The notes under the pieces were generated by a model, which saw only the letters and a list, made by a program, of their open reading frames with translations, made no database searches and had not been told where the DNA came from. A program made the translations under genes and the position numbers. 64,000 nt of DNA, taken from NCBI RefSeq assembly GCF_014137975.1, contig NZ_JACGWZ010000001.1, positions 1,054,001 to 1,118,000 of the forward strand, written 5' to 3'. Each line of letters opens with the position of its first letter. Position 1 is the stretch's first letter. The stretch comes from Halosaccharopolyspora lacisalsi (GTDB taxonomy: Bacteria; Actinomycetota; Actinomycetes; Mycobacteriales; Pseudonocardiaceae). Below, piece by piece: positions 18,523-28,332 of this stretch.

Positions 18523-18631
18523 AAACGTGCCGGTACGGTGCTCGGGAAGTGCTTCGCCACAACGGGAGCCACCCGCTCCGCGTACGCAGTCGGGTTCTGG
18601 CACCACTGCGCAAGCCGTCCCGGAAGGCTCG

Positions 18632-18976
18632 TCAAGAGGAGCGGCTGCGTCGCCCTCGCAACGTCTCCAGCCGCTCGTTGAGCAGTTCTTCCAGTTCGGG
18701 CACGCTGCGACGCTCCAGCAGCATGTCCCAGTGGGTGCGCGGTGGCTTGGCCTTCTTCTGCTCCGGTTGATTTCCGTCGATGATCTTCGACTCGGTGCCG
18801 TGCAGGCGGCACTCCCACGTCGGCGGGATCTCGGCGTCATCGGAGAAGGGCACCTCGAACTCGTGGTCCTTGGTGCAGGCGTAACGCACCGTCCGGCGCG
18901 GTGCGAGATCGTGGTTGCGGTCGTTCTCGTAGCTGACCGCTCCGAGGCGACTACCACGCAGCACGCGATCGGCCAT
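18632..18976 (-). CDS. rbpA: RNA polymerase-binding protein RbpA
   Basis: 114 aa, matching the actinobacterial RbpA length. The order is an N-terminal tail with RGSRLGAVSYE, the zinc-ribbon core (VRYACTKDHEFEVPFS, then PTWECRLHG), a basic linker (KKAKPPRTHWDMLLERR) and the C-terminal sigma-interacting helix (SVPELEELLNERLETLRGRR). RbpA binds sigma A-class factors and stabilises open promoter complexes; it also affects rifampicin tolerance. In this protein the core keeps two of the cysteines typical of M. tuberculosis RbpA. A candidate SigR/SigH promoter lies upstream at 19031-19060. Confidence 0.95.
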   Translation of the reverse strand: MADRVLRGSRLGAVSYENDRNHDLAPRRTVRYACTKDHEFEVPFSDDAEIPPTWECRLHGTESKIIDGNQPEQKKAKPPRTHWDMLLERRSVPELEELLNERLETLRGRRSRSS

Positions 18977-19415
18977 GACGGTTCCTTTCCTTCGGCCGGG
19001 GAGGTCCCCAGGCGGTTGTGCTCACCGAGTGCAACGACGGCGGACCCGCCTTGTGTTCCCGGTGCGGGGTTGGTGATTGCCGTCGGTGACATCCCCCACC
19101 CGCTGACGACGATCCCTCACCGGGAAAGGCGTTGCGGCCGCGGGGGCGATGCGGGTACCCGGCAATCCATAGGTGCATCCGAACGAGTGATGGTGCCAGA
19201 CGAGGTGTCGGCGGGACCAAACGAGTCGGCGTTCGCACATCCGATTGGGACCGAGATCACGCCGCCCTTCGGTCGTCCGGGGGGAGTCTTCTCCCCGCCC
19301 TCGTCACGTACCGTGGTATTTCCTGTTGTCGAGTATAACGACACAACGTACTGGCATATTCCGCGAGTGTCCCTGATTCCCGTCGGCGTGTCGGACGTGT
19401 CCCCCGGAAGGAACC
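18977..19415. other. Gene-free stretch upstream of rbpA
   Basis: About 440 bp with no convincing gene. The part next to rbpA holds its SigR-like promoter. The part at 19310-19365 is clearly AT-richer than its surroundings and includes an imperfect inverted repeat, GTTGTCG...CGACACAAC (about 19325-19347). It may be a promoter or operator, but no coding partner on the plus strand is seen. Confidence 0.5.
19031..19060 (-). promoter_or_regulatory. SigR/SigH-type promoter of rbpA
   Basis: On the minus strand the sequence reads GGGAACA (19060-19054), 17 bp, CGTTGC (19036-19031). This fits the disulphide-stress sigma consensus (GGGAAY, about 18 bp, GTT) of SigR in Streptomyces and SigH in mycobacteria. 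Transcription would start about 50 bases before the rbpA ATG. rbpA of S. coelicolor is a known SigR target, which supports the match. Confidence 0.65.
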
Positions 19416-20819
19416 TCAGGTGATTCGGGGAACGGGGTTGCCCACCTGCTGGATGGCTCGGCGCACGGGCACGAGCGAGACGAGCACGAGCCCCACCACG
19501 AAGAATCCCACCAGCGAGATGATGGCCAGCCGGAAGGATCCTGTGGCCTGGCCCACGGTGGCGAACAACAGCGGTCCCAGCCACGACGTGGAACGTTCCC
19601 CGATCTCGTACAGCGAGAAGTACTCCGCCTCCTTGCCCGCGGGGACCATCTGGCTGAACACCGAGCGGGACAGGGCGTTGGTCCCGCCGAGGACGAGACC
19701 GATGCCCGCGGCCACGCCGTAGAACTGCCACAACCGGCCCTCCTGCACGAAGTAGGCCGCGCCGAGGACCAGCACCCAGACCACCAGGCTGGCCATGATC
19801 GTTCTCTTGGCGCCGAGGTGCCGGGCCAACCATCCGTGCAGCATGCCCCCGAAGAAGGCGATGAACTGGACGATCAGGATGGTCACGATCAGCGCTTCCT
19901 GCGCCAGTCCCAGTTCCAGCCTGCCGTACTGCGCCGCGACCTTGGTGACCGTGTTGATCCCGTCGGTGAAGACCATGTAGGCACCGAGGAAGCCCAGCGT
20001 GAGCGGGAAGTACCTGGCCTGGCGCGCCGTGGACAGCAGCTGCCGGAATCCGGCGGTCAACACCGATCGTCCGGTGTTCGGCTCGTGCGGCTGCCGCCGT
20101 CCCCGAAGCGCGGTCAACGGCAGGAGCGTGAACAGCGCCCACCAGACGCCGCTGGACAGGAACACCAGTCGCACGGCGGCGTCCGTGCTCAGGCCGAGCG
20201 CGTCGTGCCCGAGGTAGAGCAGCAGGTGCAGCGCCAACGCGGTGCCGCCGCCGAGGTACCCGAAGGCCCAGCCCCGCGAGGAGAGCCGGTCCCGCTCGTC
20301 GGCGTCGGCGATCTCCGGCAGCAGCGAGTAGTAGACCACCACCGCCACGCCGTAGCAGATGTTGGCCACCACGAACAGCGCGACCCCGAGCTGCCAGTTC
20401 CGGTTGGCGACCAGGGCCAGTGCCGCGGTCGCCGCGGCGCCGCCGAACGCCGCTCCCGCCAGTATCGCCGGCTTGTTGCGGGTCCGATCGGCGATCGCCC
20501 CGGTGATCGGCAGTACCAGGACCTGCACCAGCGTGGCCGCCGACAACAGGTAGCCCCACAGCGCCCCCGCGGGGAAGTTCGCCCCGAGCAACGAGATGTC
20601 GCACCGGCGCAGCGCGTCCCCCCCGGGGCAGGGGACGGGGCCGTTGCGGGCGAGATCGGCCTCGGCGGCTCTCGTGGCCACCGTCGTCAGGTACAGCGAC
20701 AGGAAGACGGTCGTCACCGACGTCGGAAACACCGAGTTGGCCCAGTCGTACCAGCACCAACCGCGGTGTTCCCTGCGCCGCGCGAGATCCGGAGGGCTTT
20801 TCTCGCCCAGCACGCTCAT
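19416..20819 (-). CDS. MFS transporter, Atg22-like (UMF1) family
   Basis: 467 aa integral membrane protein with about twelve hydrophobic segments. It opens with the family hallmark RGWCWYDWANSVFPTSVTTVFLSLYL and includes IADRTRNKPAILAG and WLARHLGAKRT between helices, typical of the bacterial UMF1 group related to yeast vacuolar amino-acid exporter Atg22. An extracytoplasmic insertion, GPVPCPGGDALRRCD, after helix 1 has a Cys pair, which is common in actinobacterial members. Substrate unknown; amino-acid or small-molecule efflux is possible. Start ATG 20819. Confidence 0.82.
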   Translation of the reverse strand: MSVLGEKSPPDLARRREHRGWCWYDWANSVFPTSVTTVFLSLYLTTVATRAAEADLARNGPVPCPGGDALRRCDISLLGANFPAGALWGYLLSAATLVQVLVLPITGAIADRTRNKPAILAGAAFGGAAATAALALVANRNWQLGVALFVVANICYGVAVVVYYSLLPEIADADERDRLSSRGWAFGYLGGGTALALHLLLYLGHDALGLSTDAAVRLVFLSSGVWWALFTLLPLTALRGRRQPHEPNTGRSVLTAGFRQLLSTARQARYFPLTLGFLGAYMVFTDGINTVTKVAAQYGRLELGLAQEALIVTILIVQFIAFFGGMLHGWLARHLGAKRTIMASLVVWVLVLGAAYFVQEGRLWQFYGVAAGIGLVLGGTNALSRSVFSQMVPAGKEAEYFSLYEIGERSTSWLGPLLFATVGQATGSFRLAIISLVGFFVVGLVLVSLVPVRRAIQQVGNPVPRIT

Positions 20820-20901
20820 TCGTCCTGTCCTCTCGGGGCCGTCTCGATCACCAGGCCGTACTGTTTCGGTTCACGCCGGCGGTAGCAATGCGTATTTTCA
20901 C

Positions 20902-21696
20902 TCAGTTCGGCAGGGGAACGGCCTGTTCCCGCCACTGGCCGCGCTGCCGCAGTACCCCGCGGAGCACGTCGGGGCGGTCGGTGACCAGGCCGTCGAGGCC
21001 GAGATCGAGCAACGAGATCATTTCCGCGGCGGTGTCGACGGTCCAGGCGTGCACCTCCTGGCCCCAACGGCGCGCGGTGCGGACGAACCGCGGATCGAGC
21101 ACTCGAACACGTCCGTGCACGGGAGGTACCTGCGCCGCGCAACCGCGCACGAACGGACGAAAGGGGAACCCGAGGCCGCGTGATCCCGCCCACAGCAGAG
21201 TGACCGACTGCTGTCCCATCGACGTCAGCAACCGTTTCCCGCCGACGCGACGAAGCAACCGCAGCGTGACCTCGTCGAAGGAAGCCAGGCACACGCGGTG
21301 CCATGCGGCGTGACGAGCGATCGTGCGCAGGACAGGGTACGCGGCGTCACGCGTCTTGACGTCGATGTTGAACTTCGTCGTCGGCAGCTCCTCCAAGGCG
21401 TCGTCGAGTCGACACACCGGCTCGCGCCCACCGATCAGCGCCGAGCGCACCTCCGACCAGCGCAGTCGGTCGATCCGGCCGGAGCGGTCGGTGATGCGCT
21501 CGAGATCGGGATCGTGGTGGACCACGACGACCTCGTCGGCGGTGACGTGCACATCGGTCTCCACGTAGTGAAAACCCTCGGTCGCGGCTCGCCGGAAGGC
21601 GCTCAACGAGTTCTCCATGCCGTCGAGCTCGTCGGTGTGCCACCCGCGGTGGACGAAGGCGCGCGGCCAGGGGCCGTGCAGGAATGGATGTCTCAC
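20902..21696 (-). CDS. Glycerophosphodiester phosphodiesterase
   Basis: 264 aa GDPD-family TIM barrel that cleaves glycerophosphodiesters to glycerol-3-phosphate and an alcohol. Catalytic residues are visible in order: the HRGWHTDELDGMENSLSAF block (His and Glu), VETDVHVTADEVVVVHHD (metal Glu/Asp and catalytic His) and KFNIDVK later. No signal peptide, so a cytoplasmic type. The final strand HAWTVDTAAEM and GLDGLVTDRPD close the barrel as expected. Divergent from the small zinc-type gene that follows. Confidence 0.88.
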   Translation of the reverse strand: MRHPFLHGPWPRAFVHRGWHTDELDGMENSLSAFRRAATEGFHYVETDVHVTADEVVVVHHDPDLERITDRSGRIDRLRWSEVRSALIGGREPVCRLDDALEELPTTKFNIDVKTRDAAYPVLRTIARHAAWHRVCLASFDEVTLRLLRRVGGKRLLTSMGQQSVTLLWAGSRGLGFPFRPFVRGCAAQVPPVHGRVRVLDPRFVRTARRWGQEVHAWTVDTAAEMISLLDLGLDGLVTDRPDVLRGVLRQRGQWREQAVPLPN

Positions 21697-21771
21697 ACCG
21701 GCTACTCTGCACGATCGGCCGACGGCGTGGTGGCGCAGGCCGCGCCGCGCGAACGGTTAGCGTGGTCGATC

Positions 21772-22134
21772 GTGGACACGTTGAACGAGGCCGAACCCCA
21801 GACCCCACGACGACGTTCCGTCCGACACTGCTTCTGGTGCGGGTGCCGGATCCCGGATTCGGGACGTAGTGGACGTCCCCGGCTGTACTGCGGCCAGTCC
21901 TGCCGGCAACGGGCCTACGAACGCCGTACCGCCATGCATCGTGGCGGCCTGCCGGAGGATTCGTTCCTGCTGTCGGCCACGGAGCTGGAGGACCTGCAGG
22001 ATCGACTGTTCCAGCTGCGCTGCGCGGCCGAGGACGTCGTCACGGCGATCGAGGACGGCGCCGACAGCCCCGAACTGAGGCAGATGGCGGCACAGCTCAG
22101 CGAGGTGGCCGGAAAGCTCGAACGACTGCGGTGA
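21772..22134 (+). CDS. Small zinc-binding-type protein, function unknown
   Basis: 120 aa from GTG 21772; the longer in-frame extension is antisense to the phosphodiesterase and is rejected. The N-terminal half has CFWCGCRIPD...RPRLYCGQSCRQRAYERR, two Cys pairs about 20 residues apart ending in the CRQRAYxxR tail seen in many small actinobacterial proteins and probably a zinc knuckle. The C-terminal half (from SATELEDLQDRLFQLRC) is a predicted amphipathic coiled coil. Nucleic-acid binding is possible, but no function is established. Confidence 0.65.
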   Translation: MDTLNEAEPQTPRRRSVRHCFWCGCRIPDSGRSGRPRLYCGQSCRQRAYERRTAMHRGGLPEDSFLLSATELEDLQDRLFQLRCAAEDVVTAIEDGADSPELRQMAAQLSEVAGKLERLR

Positions 22135-22270
22135 TCGGGGAGTGATCCGGGCATTGTCAAACACCCCCCGGTTCCTCCAGGATAGGCGCTGAATTCTGGC
22201 CCTTTCCCGAGAAGGCCGGTGAGTCGCGAGTGAGCGAAATCCGGCCCGAGGTCGACGAGGAAACGAGGAC

Positions 22271-22933
22271 GTGCCTCCATCCCACGCCGTGCGCGGCTTG
22301 CGCCGCGCGGAACTGATCACCATCGATCCCGAGGCCGCGGTCCGCTTTCACCGAGCGCTGCTGGACTGGCTGGTACTGCCTTCCGAGGAGGGAATCGACT
22401 GCTGGGTGGGTGAGCGACGTTGTGCCGTGGTTCGTGAGCCCGGGGACGGTGAACGACCGGGGTGGAGCCTCGTTTTCGCCGGATCCGCCGATGACGACCT
22501 GCTGCGGGGGCCGGCGGGGACGTGCGCGACGACGGCGAAGGGCCGTGTGCAACACGGTCCGTGGGCGCCGAAACCGCGTCGCGGTGAGCCCTGCTGGGTC
22601 GAACTGTGCACTGAGGACGCCGACGAGGCCGATGCCTTCTGGAGCGAGCGGCTGAACTGGTCGGCGACGAGAAACTCCGCGGACACCACCTACTCGGTCG
22701 AGGACAGGCCCATCGCGAGCCGCGCGGCGCGTCCCGAGCTCGGTGATCGCGCGGCGTGGTCGTGCTACTTCGTCGTCACCGATCTCGACCGGGCCGCCGA
22801 GCAGGTGCGGGAACTGGGCGGAAGCCTGCTGGGGCGGTTCGAGCACCCCGTCGTGGGCGAGGCCGTGCTCATCGCCGATCTCGAGGGTGCGGTGTGCGCG
22901 TTGACCGGCAAAACCGAGTCCTGGGGCGGCTGA
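22271..22933 (+). CDS. VOC/glyoxalase-fold protein
   Basis: 220 aa from GTG 22271. Two beta-alpha-beta-beta-beta modules are recognisable, one starting RRAELITIDPEAAVRFHRALLDW and one starting PCWVELCTEDADEADAFWSERLNW, with the C-terminal strand YFVVTDLDRAAEQVRELGG and the closing LIADLEGAVCALT. Metal ligands are not obvious at the usual His and Glu positions of the first module, so it may bind a ligand without catalysis. Not linked in an operon with its neighbours. Confidence 0.75.
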   Translation: MPPSHAVRGLRRAELITIDPEAAVRFHRALLDWLVLPSEEGIDCWVGERRCAVVREPGDGERPGWSLVFAGSADDDLLRGPAGTCATTAKGRVQHGPWAPKPRRGEPCWVELCTEDADEADAFWSERLNWSATRNSADTTYSVEDRPIASRAARPELGDRAAWSCYFVVTDLDRAAEQVRELGGSLLGRFEHPVVGEAVLIADLEGAVCALTGKTESWGG

Positions 22934-23030
22934 GGCGAGGTTTCCTCGTCGGGATGACCACTACGATCCAGCCGGGAACGGTCGGGTACCCGATCACCGG
23001 GCTTACCGCGGGACCTGCCGCCGAATTGAC

Positions 23031-23048
23031 TGAGTGAGTGCTCACTCA
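23031..23048. promoter_or_regulatory. TetR operator palindrome
   Basis: TGAGTGAG-TG-CTCACTCA, perfect 8-bp arms around a 2-bp centre, ending 12 bp before the TetR start at 23061. Its size and place are those of an autoregulatory TetR operator controlling the exporter operon. Confidence 0.75.
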
Positions 23049-23060
23049 TGGCATGGTGTC

Positions 23061-23681
23061 GTGACCGGACACCAACCTCGACGCCGAGCGCCGGCGATGA
23101 GTTCCGAGCAGCGGCGGGCCGAGATCGTGCGGGCCACCCTGCCGCTGCTGATCGAGCACGGGGCGAACATCAGCACCCGCCGGATCGCCCGGGCCGCCGA
23201 CGTCGCCGAGGGGACGGTCTTCCGGGTCTTCGCGGACAAGGACGAGCTGCTGCGAGCCTGCGTGTCGGAGGCGTTTCGGGCCGACGACATCTCCGCCCGC
23301 ATCCGGGCGATCCCGACGGACCGGGACGTCGAGGCGCGGTTGACCGAGGCCGCACTGCTGGTCCTGGCCCAGTGGACCCGTCTCGGCGAGCTGCGACGCA
23401 ACCTCGCGAGCTCGGACCACGACATCCACCACCGCGATCCCGGCAGCACGGACCGCTCCGCGCGAGAAGGCGGGGAGCGGTTCATGCGGGAGCTCACCGA
23501 CGCGATCGCCACGCTGCTCGTCGGGGAGGAGCAGCGGCTCCGGATGCCGGCCGCCGAGATCGCCCGGTTGTTCCTCGGCCTGCTGATGAGCACGAAGTTC
23601 GATCCCCACGCCCGTGAGGACGAGCGGGTCGCGGTCGCCCGGCGCGTCGACGTGCTGCTGCACGGCGTCCTGGCGAGCTGA
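23061..23681 (+). CDS. TetR regulator of DrrAB-like exporter
   Basis: 206 aa from GTG 23061; a GTG at 23034 would fall inside the operator palindrome and is less likely. The HTH is at about residues 15-60 (RRAEIVRATLPLLIEHGANISTRRIARAADVAEGTVFRVFADKDEL). The variable C-terminal helical domain binds the inducer. Directly upstream of the ABC exporter genes with a 44-bp gap, so it most likely represses them and itself, and drug binding would lift repression. Confidence 0.85.
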   Translation: MTGHQPRRRAPAMSSEQRRAEIVRATLPLLIEHGANISTRRIARAADVAEGTVFRVFADKDELLRACVSEAFRADDISARIRAIPTDRDVEARLTEAALLVLAQWTRLGELRRNLASSDHDIHHRDPGSTDRSAREGGERFMRELTDAIATLLVGEEQRLRMPAAEIARLFLGLLMSTKFDPHAREDERVAVARRVDVLLHGVLAS

Positions 23682-23725
23682 GCAGCACCCGTCACGACGG
23701 GACCCATCACGACGAGAAGGACACC

Positions 23726-24667
<942 letters not shown>

Positions 24668-24684
24668 CGATCGGGAAAGGCCTC

Positions 24685-25527
24685 ATGACAACGACGTTGA
24701 CAGCCCGGAGAACCGACGGCGACGAGCTCTTGTCCTCCCGCCGCGAGTGGCACGGTGCCGGTGTCGGAACCCAGGTGCTGGTGCTGACGGGGAGGTCGTT
24801 GCGCGCGGTGCTGGCCGACCCGCGGATCGTCATCTTCAGCCTGCTCCAGCCGCTGATCATGCTGACGCTGTTCAGCCAGGTCTTCGGCAAGGCCCTGATG
24901 GGCAGCATCTCCACCGCCGGCGGTGGCTACATCAATTACCTGATGCCCGCGATCCTGGTCACCAGCGGTATCGGTGCCGCGTTGCAGTCCGGCGTCGGGC
25001 TGATCACCGACATGAAGAACGGGGTGCTCGCCCGGTTCCGCTCGCTGCCGATCCGGATGGGGGCGGTGTTGCTGGGTCGCAGCCTCGCCGACCTGGTCCG
25101 CACCGCCGTCCAGTTGGTGGTCCTGCTGCTGGCGGCCGTGGTCCTGTTCGGCTTCTCCCCGGCGGCCGGACTGGTGGGGACCTTCGGCGCGTTGCTGCTG
25201 GCGCTGCTGGTGAGCTGGTCGCTGACCTGGGTCTTCCTCGCGATCGCGTCCTGGGTGCGCAAGGAGGAGGTCATGCAGAGCATCGGGTTCCTGGCGATGT
25301 TCCCGCTGATGTTCGCCTCCAGCGCGTTCGTCCCGCTGGACGCGCTGCCGACCTGGCTGCGGGTCGTGGCCACGATCAACCCGCTCACCTACGCGGTCGA
25401 CGCCTCCCGGGACCTGTCGTTGGCGCTGCCCACCGGCACCGGGGTGATCTCGGCGCTGGCCACCAGCGCACTGCTGCTGGTCATCGGTGCCGTGTTCGCG
25501 ATCAGGGGCTTCCGCCGCCCGCTGTGA
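24685..25527 (+). CDS. drrB: ABC-2 type permease, DrrB-like
   Basis: 280 aa ABC-2 membrane subunit with about six transmembrane segments. After a hydrophilic N-terminus come SLLQPLIMLTLFSQVFG, INYLMPAILVTSGIGAALQSG, the cytoplasmic MKNGVLARFRSLPIR elbow typical of DrrB, and two closing helices before GFRRPL. It forms the channel for DrrA. The gene ends just before a bidirectional terminator facing the GH3 gene. Confidence 0.88.
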   Translation: MTTTLTARRTDGDELLSSRREWHGAGVGTQVLVLTGRSLRAVLADPRIVIFSLLQPLIMLTLFSQVFGKALMGSISTAGGGYINYLMPAILVTSGIGAALQSGVGLITDMKNGVLARFRSLPIRMGAVLLGRSLADLVRTAVQLVVLLLAAVVLFGFSPAAGLVGTFGALLLALLVSWSLTWVFLAIASWVRKEEVMQSIGFLAMFPLMFASSAFVPLDALPTWLRVVATINPLTYAVDASRDLSLALPTGTGVISALATSALLLVIGAVFAIRGFRRPL

Positions 25528-25538
25528 GCGTCGGGAAG

Positions 25539-25569
25539 GGCCGGTACCGGAACGCGCCCGGTACCGGCC
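25539..25569. terminator. Bidirectional hairpin between drrB and GH3 gene
   Basis: GGCCGGTACCGG / CCGGTACCGGCC, a perfect 12-bp stem with a 7-nt loop, sits between the stops of the two convergent genes. Confidence 0.8.
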
Positions 25570-25575
25570 GACGTC

Positions 25576-28287
25576 CTACTTCCCGACCTTGACGACGAAG
25601 TTCGTCGAGGTGGTGGTGCCGCGGTGCTTCACGGTCGCGGTGACCGTGGCGACACCCTCGTCGCGGGTTCGGACGACACCGCGGTCCACCGAGACCACGT
25701 CGGAACGGTTGCTCCGGTAGTGGACGACCATCCCGGGCGGGAGGGGTTTCCCGGACCCGTCGGCGACGTGGCCGCGGAGGGTCCCGTCGTTCATCGACAC
25801 CGTCAGCCGCGGCTGGACCACGGTGTCGCTCGGGAACATCTTGCGGACGGTGATCCCCCGCTCGGCGTCTCCGGAAGCGCGGGGTGTGGCGCTGACGGTG
25901 GCGGGAACCGGCCTCAGGTCACCGTGGACCCGGATCTCGTGCTGCTGCTCGATGTTCGAGCTCGACCGACCGAGCTGGAGGGTGTAACCGCCCTCGGCGA
26001 CCTCGTAGCGGTCGTGCTGCTGGTCGAACAGGGCCAGCTCGCGGACCGGCAGGGTGAACTCGACGCGCTTGGTCTGCTGCGGCTGCAGCGAGACCTTCTC
26101 GAAGCCCACCATGCGCTTGTTCGGCCGTTGCGGATCGTCCGCCCGCGACGAGGCCGCGTAGAGCTGGACCACCTCGGACCCCGGCGCGCCGCCGGTGTTG
26201 GTGATGTTCGCGCTGGCGTGCACCTTCCCGTTCGGAGTGACGTGCTCGCGGTCGATCCGCAGGTCGGCGTACTCGAACTTCGAGTAGCTCAGTCCGTGCC
26301 CGAAGGGGTACGACACCGGCCCGTCGAAGTACATGTAGGTCCGCCCCGTCCGGGAGTCGGTCGGCCGGAGCTCGTAGTCGCCGATCGGCGGGAGCTGGGA
26401 CTCGTCCCGGTACCAGGTGAAGGGCAGGTGCCCGCTCGGGTTCTCGTCGCCGAGCAGCACGTCGGCCAGCGCCGAACCCTTGCGCTGCCCATTGTAGGAG
26501 CTCCACAGCATGGCCGACACGTCGTCCTCGAAGCTGCTGACGTCGACCTGGCCGATCGTCTCCATGTGGACGACGGTGTTCGGGTTCTTCGCCGCCACCT
26601 CGTTGATCAGTGCTGTCTGGGGCTTCGGCAGGGCGAGCGACTCGCGGTCCTTCTCCTCCTGGGCCGTGGTCCCGTCGGTGCCGGCGTAGACGACGGCGGT
26701 GTCGTAGTTCGCCGCCTCGGCCACGGTTTCGGTGTTGAGCTGGTGCTTCGTCCCCGGAGCGGTTCCGGGGAGGTGGTCCACCACCGCCCGGGGATTGACG
26801 GACTCGATCGCGGCCTTGATGCCCTCGTAGCCGTTGACGCTGTTGGCCCGACCGGCGGGACCCTGGTTGCTGGAGTAGCCACCGAGATACATCTGGTCCG
26901 GATCGGCGTGGTCGCCGATCACGGCCACCCGGTACGGCCCGGACTTCGGCACCTTCAGCGGCAGCAGCTTGTCACCGTTGCCCGCGGCCTCGTTCTTCAG
27001 CATCACGATGGCCTCGGAAGCGGCCTCCTCGGCGAGCTTCAGCCGCTCCGGGGTCTGGGTCACCGCGTCGTTGGCGTCGGAGTTCTCCCAGCTTCCCCTC
27101 GGGACGCGCTCGCGTGCCCGCTGCACCCAGGGAACCCGGTTCGGGTCGTCGAACTCGCCCAGCTTGATGCGCACCGTGAACATCCGGACCAGCGAGGCGT
27201 CCATGAAGTTCTCGGTGTAGGTGCCGTTCTGGGTCTTGATGCCCTGCTCGACGGCGGTGGGCAGCGTGTTGCCGTAGTTGTGCTCGTCGTGCAGGCCCTG
27301 GTTGCAGTTGAGGTCGACCCCCGCGGCGTTGGCGAAGGCGTTGCGCTCGACGTGGTCCAGCGGCTCGTCGTGGCCCCGCGGTGCCCAGTCGTGCCCGTGC
27401 TGGATCTCGTAGACCGAGTCGCAGTCCGAGGTGAAGAACCCCTCGAATCCGAACGTCTTGCGGGCCAGCCCGTCCAGCAGCGGCACGCTGGCGGAGGTGG
27501 GAACCCCGTTGACCCGGTTGTACGAGGACATGATCGAGGCGGGGTGACTGTTGCGGATCACCTTCTCGAACGGCGCCGCGTAGTACTCGCGCAGCGCCCG
27601 TTCGTCCATGTCGGACGATCCGGTGGTGCGGTTGAACTCGCTGTTGTTGGCCGCGAAGTGCTTGATCGTGGTGCTCGTCTTCAGGTAACCCTCCGCCTTC
27701 GGCAGCAGGTTGCCGTTCTTGTCCTTGCCCTCCATGCCGTTGACGTACTGCGAGGCCATCTTCGCGGTCAGGCCGGGGTCCTCGCTGAAGGTCTCGTCGT
27801 TGCGTCCCCACCGGGGATCGCGGCCGAGGTTGATCGTCGGCGAGTAGAAGTTGAGGTTGAGCGCGTTGTCCCGGACGACCTCGCGGGCCTCGCTGGAGGT
27901 CCTGCTCGCCACGCGGTGCATCAGGTCCGGGTTCCAGGTCGAACCCATGGACAGGCTGATCGGGTAGGACGTGGTGTTGGTCAGGACGTCGGGGTTGGCG
28001 TCGTCCTCGGTCTGCTCCCGCGCGACCCCGTGCAGGGCCTCGTTCCACCACCCGTAGGCGCGGACTCCGAGGCGGGGGATGGCGGGTGCCCGGCTGCTGA
28101 CCATCTGGGAGGCCTTCTCCTCCGTGGTCATGCGCGAGACGAGGTCGACCGCGCGTTCCTCGGCCGAGTAGGACGGGTCCTGGTAGATCGGGGTGTCGGC
28201 CTCCGCGGCGATGGCCGGGCTGGTGGACGCGGCGCAGGTCACGCACAGGCCGAGCGCGGCCAGCAGCCGTAACGGTCTCTTTCTCAA
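25576..28287 (-). CDS. Secreted GH3 beta-xylosidase
   Basis: 903 aa starting at TTG 28287 with GGAG seven bases upstream. A Sec signal peptide (RKRPLRLLAALGLCVTCAASTSPAIA) is followed by the two GH3 catalytic domains; the nucleophile is Asp288 in FTSDCDSVYE, and NLGRDPRWGRNDETFSEDP and KHFAANN are typical of xylan 1,4-beta-xylosidases. Then come a fibronectin III-like domain (about 650-770) and a C-terminal Ig-like (BIG2-type) domain ending in VVKVGK. It should release xylose from xylo-oligosaccharides outside the cell. It follows the sugar porter gene by 45 bp on the same strand, so the pair is probably an operon. Confidence 0.85.
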   Translation of the reverse strand: MRKRPLRLLAALGLCVTCAASTSPAIAAEADTPIYQDPSYSAEERAVDLVSRMTTEEKASQMVSSRAPAIPRLGVRAYGWWNEALHGVAREQTEDDANPDVLTNTTSYPISLSMGSTWNPDLMHRVASRTSSEAREVVRDNALNLNFYSPTINLGRDPRWGRNDETFSEDPGLTAKMASQYVNGMEGKDKNGNLLPKAEGYLKTSTTIKHFAANNSEFNRTTGSSDMDERALREYYAAPFEKVIRNSHPASIMSSYNRVNGVPTSASVPLLDGLARKTFGFEGFFTSDCDSVYEIQHGHDWAPRGHDEPLDHVERNAFANAAGVDLNCNQGLHDEHNYGNTLPTAVEQGIKTQNGTYTENFMDASLVRMFTVRIKLGEFDDPNRVPWVQRARERVPRGSWENSDANDAVTQTPERLKLAEEAASEAIVMLKNEAAGNGDKLLPLKVPKSGPYRVAVIGDHADPDQMYLGGYSSNQGPAGRANSVNGYEGIKAAIESVNPRAVVDHLPGTAPGTKHQLNTETVAEAANYDTAVVYAGTDGTTAQEEKDRESLALPKPQTALINEVAAKNPNTVVHMETIGQVDVSSFEDDVSAMLWSSYNGQRKGSALADVLLGDENPSGHLPFTWYRDESQLPPIGDYELRPTDSRTGRTYMYFDGPVSYPFGHGLSYSKFEYADLRIDREHVTPNGKVHASANITNTGGAPGSEVVQLYAASSRADDPQRPNKRMVGFEKVSLQPQQTKRVEFTLPVRELALFDQQHDRYEVAEGGYTLQLGRSSSNIEQQHEIRVHGDLRPVPATVSATPRASGDAERGITVRKMFPSDTVVQPRLTVSMNDGTLRGHVADGSGKPLPPGMVVHYRSNRSDVVSVDRGVVRTRDEGVATVTATVKHRGTTTSTNFVVKVGK

Positions 28288-28288
28288 G

Positions 28289-28303
28289 GAGAACTCCGTT
28301 CTC
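28289..28303. promoter_or_regulatory. Inverted repeat over GH3 ribosome site
   Basis: GAGAAC-TCC-GTTCTC overlaps the GGAG ribosome site of the GH3 gene in the short gap behind the sugar porter. It could be an operator or an RNA hairpin that limits translation of the xylosidase. Confidence 0.4.
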
Positions 28304-28332
28304 TCGGTTTTTCGGTGACCCGGTCGGAGCCG

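Noticed and set aside
21298-21771. Long N-terminal extension of the small zinc-type protein
   Set aside because: It overlaps the phosphodiesterase gene on the other strand and shows no protein-like composition; the GTG at 21772 is preferred.
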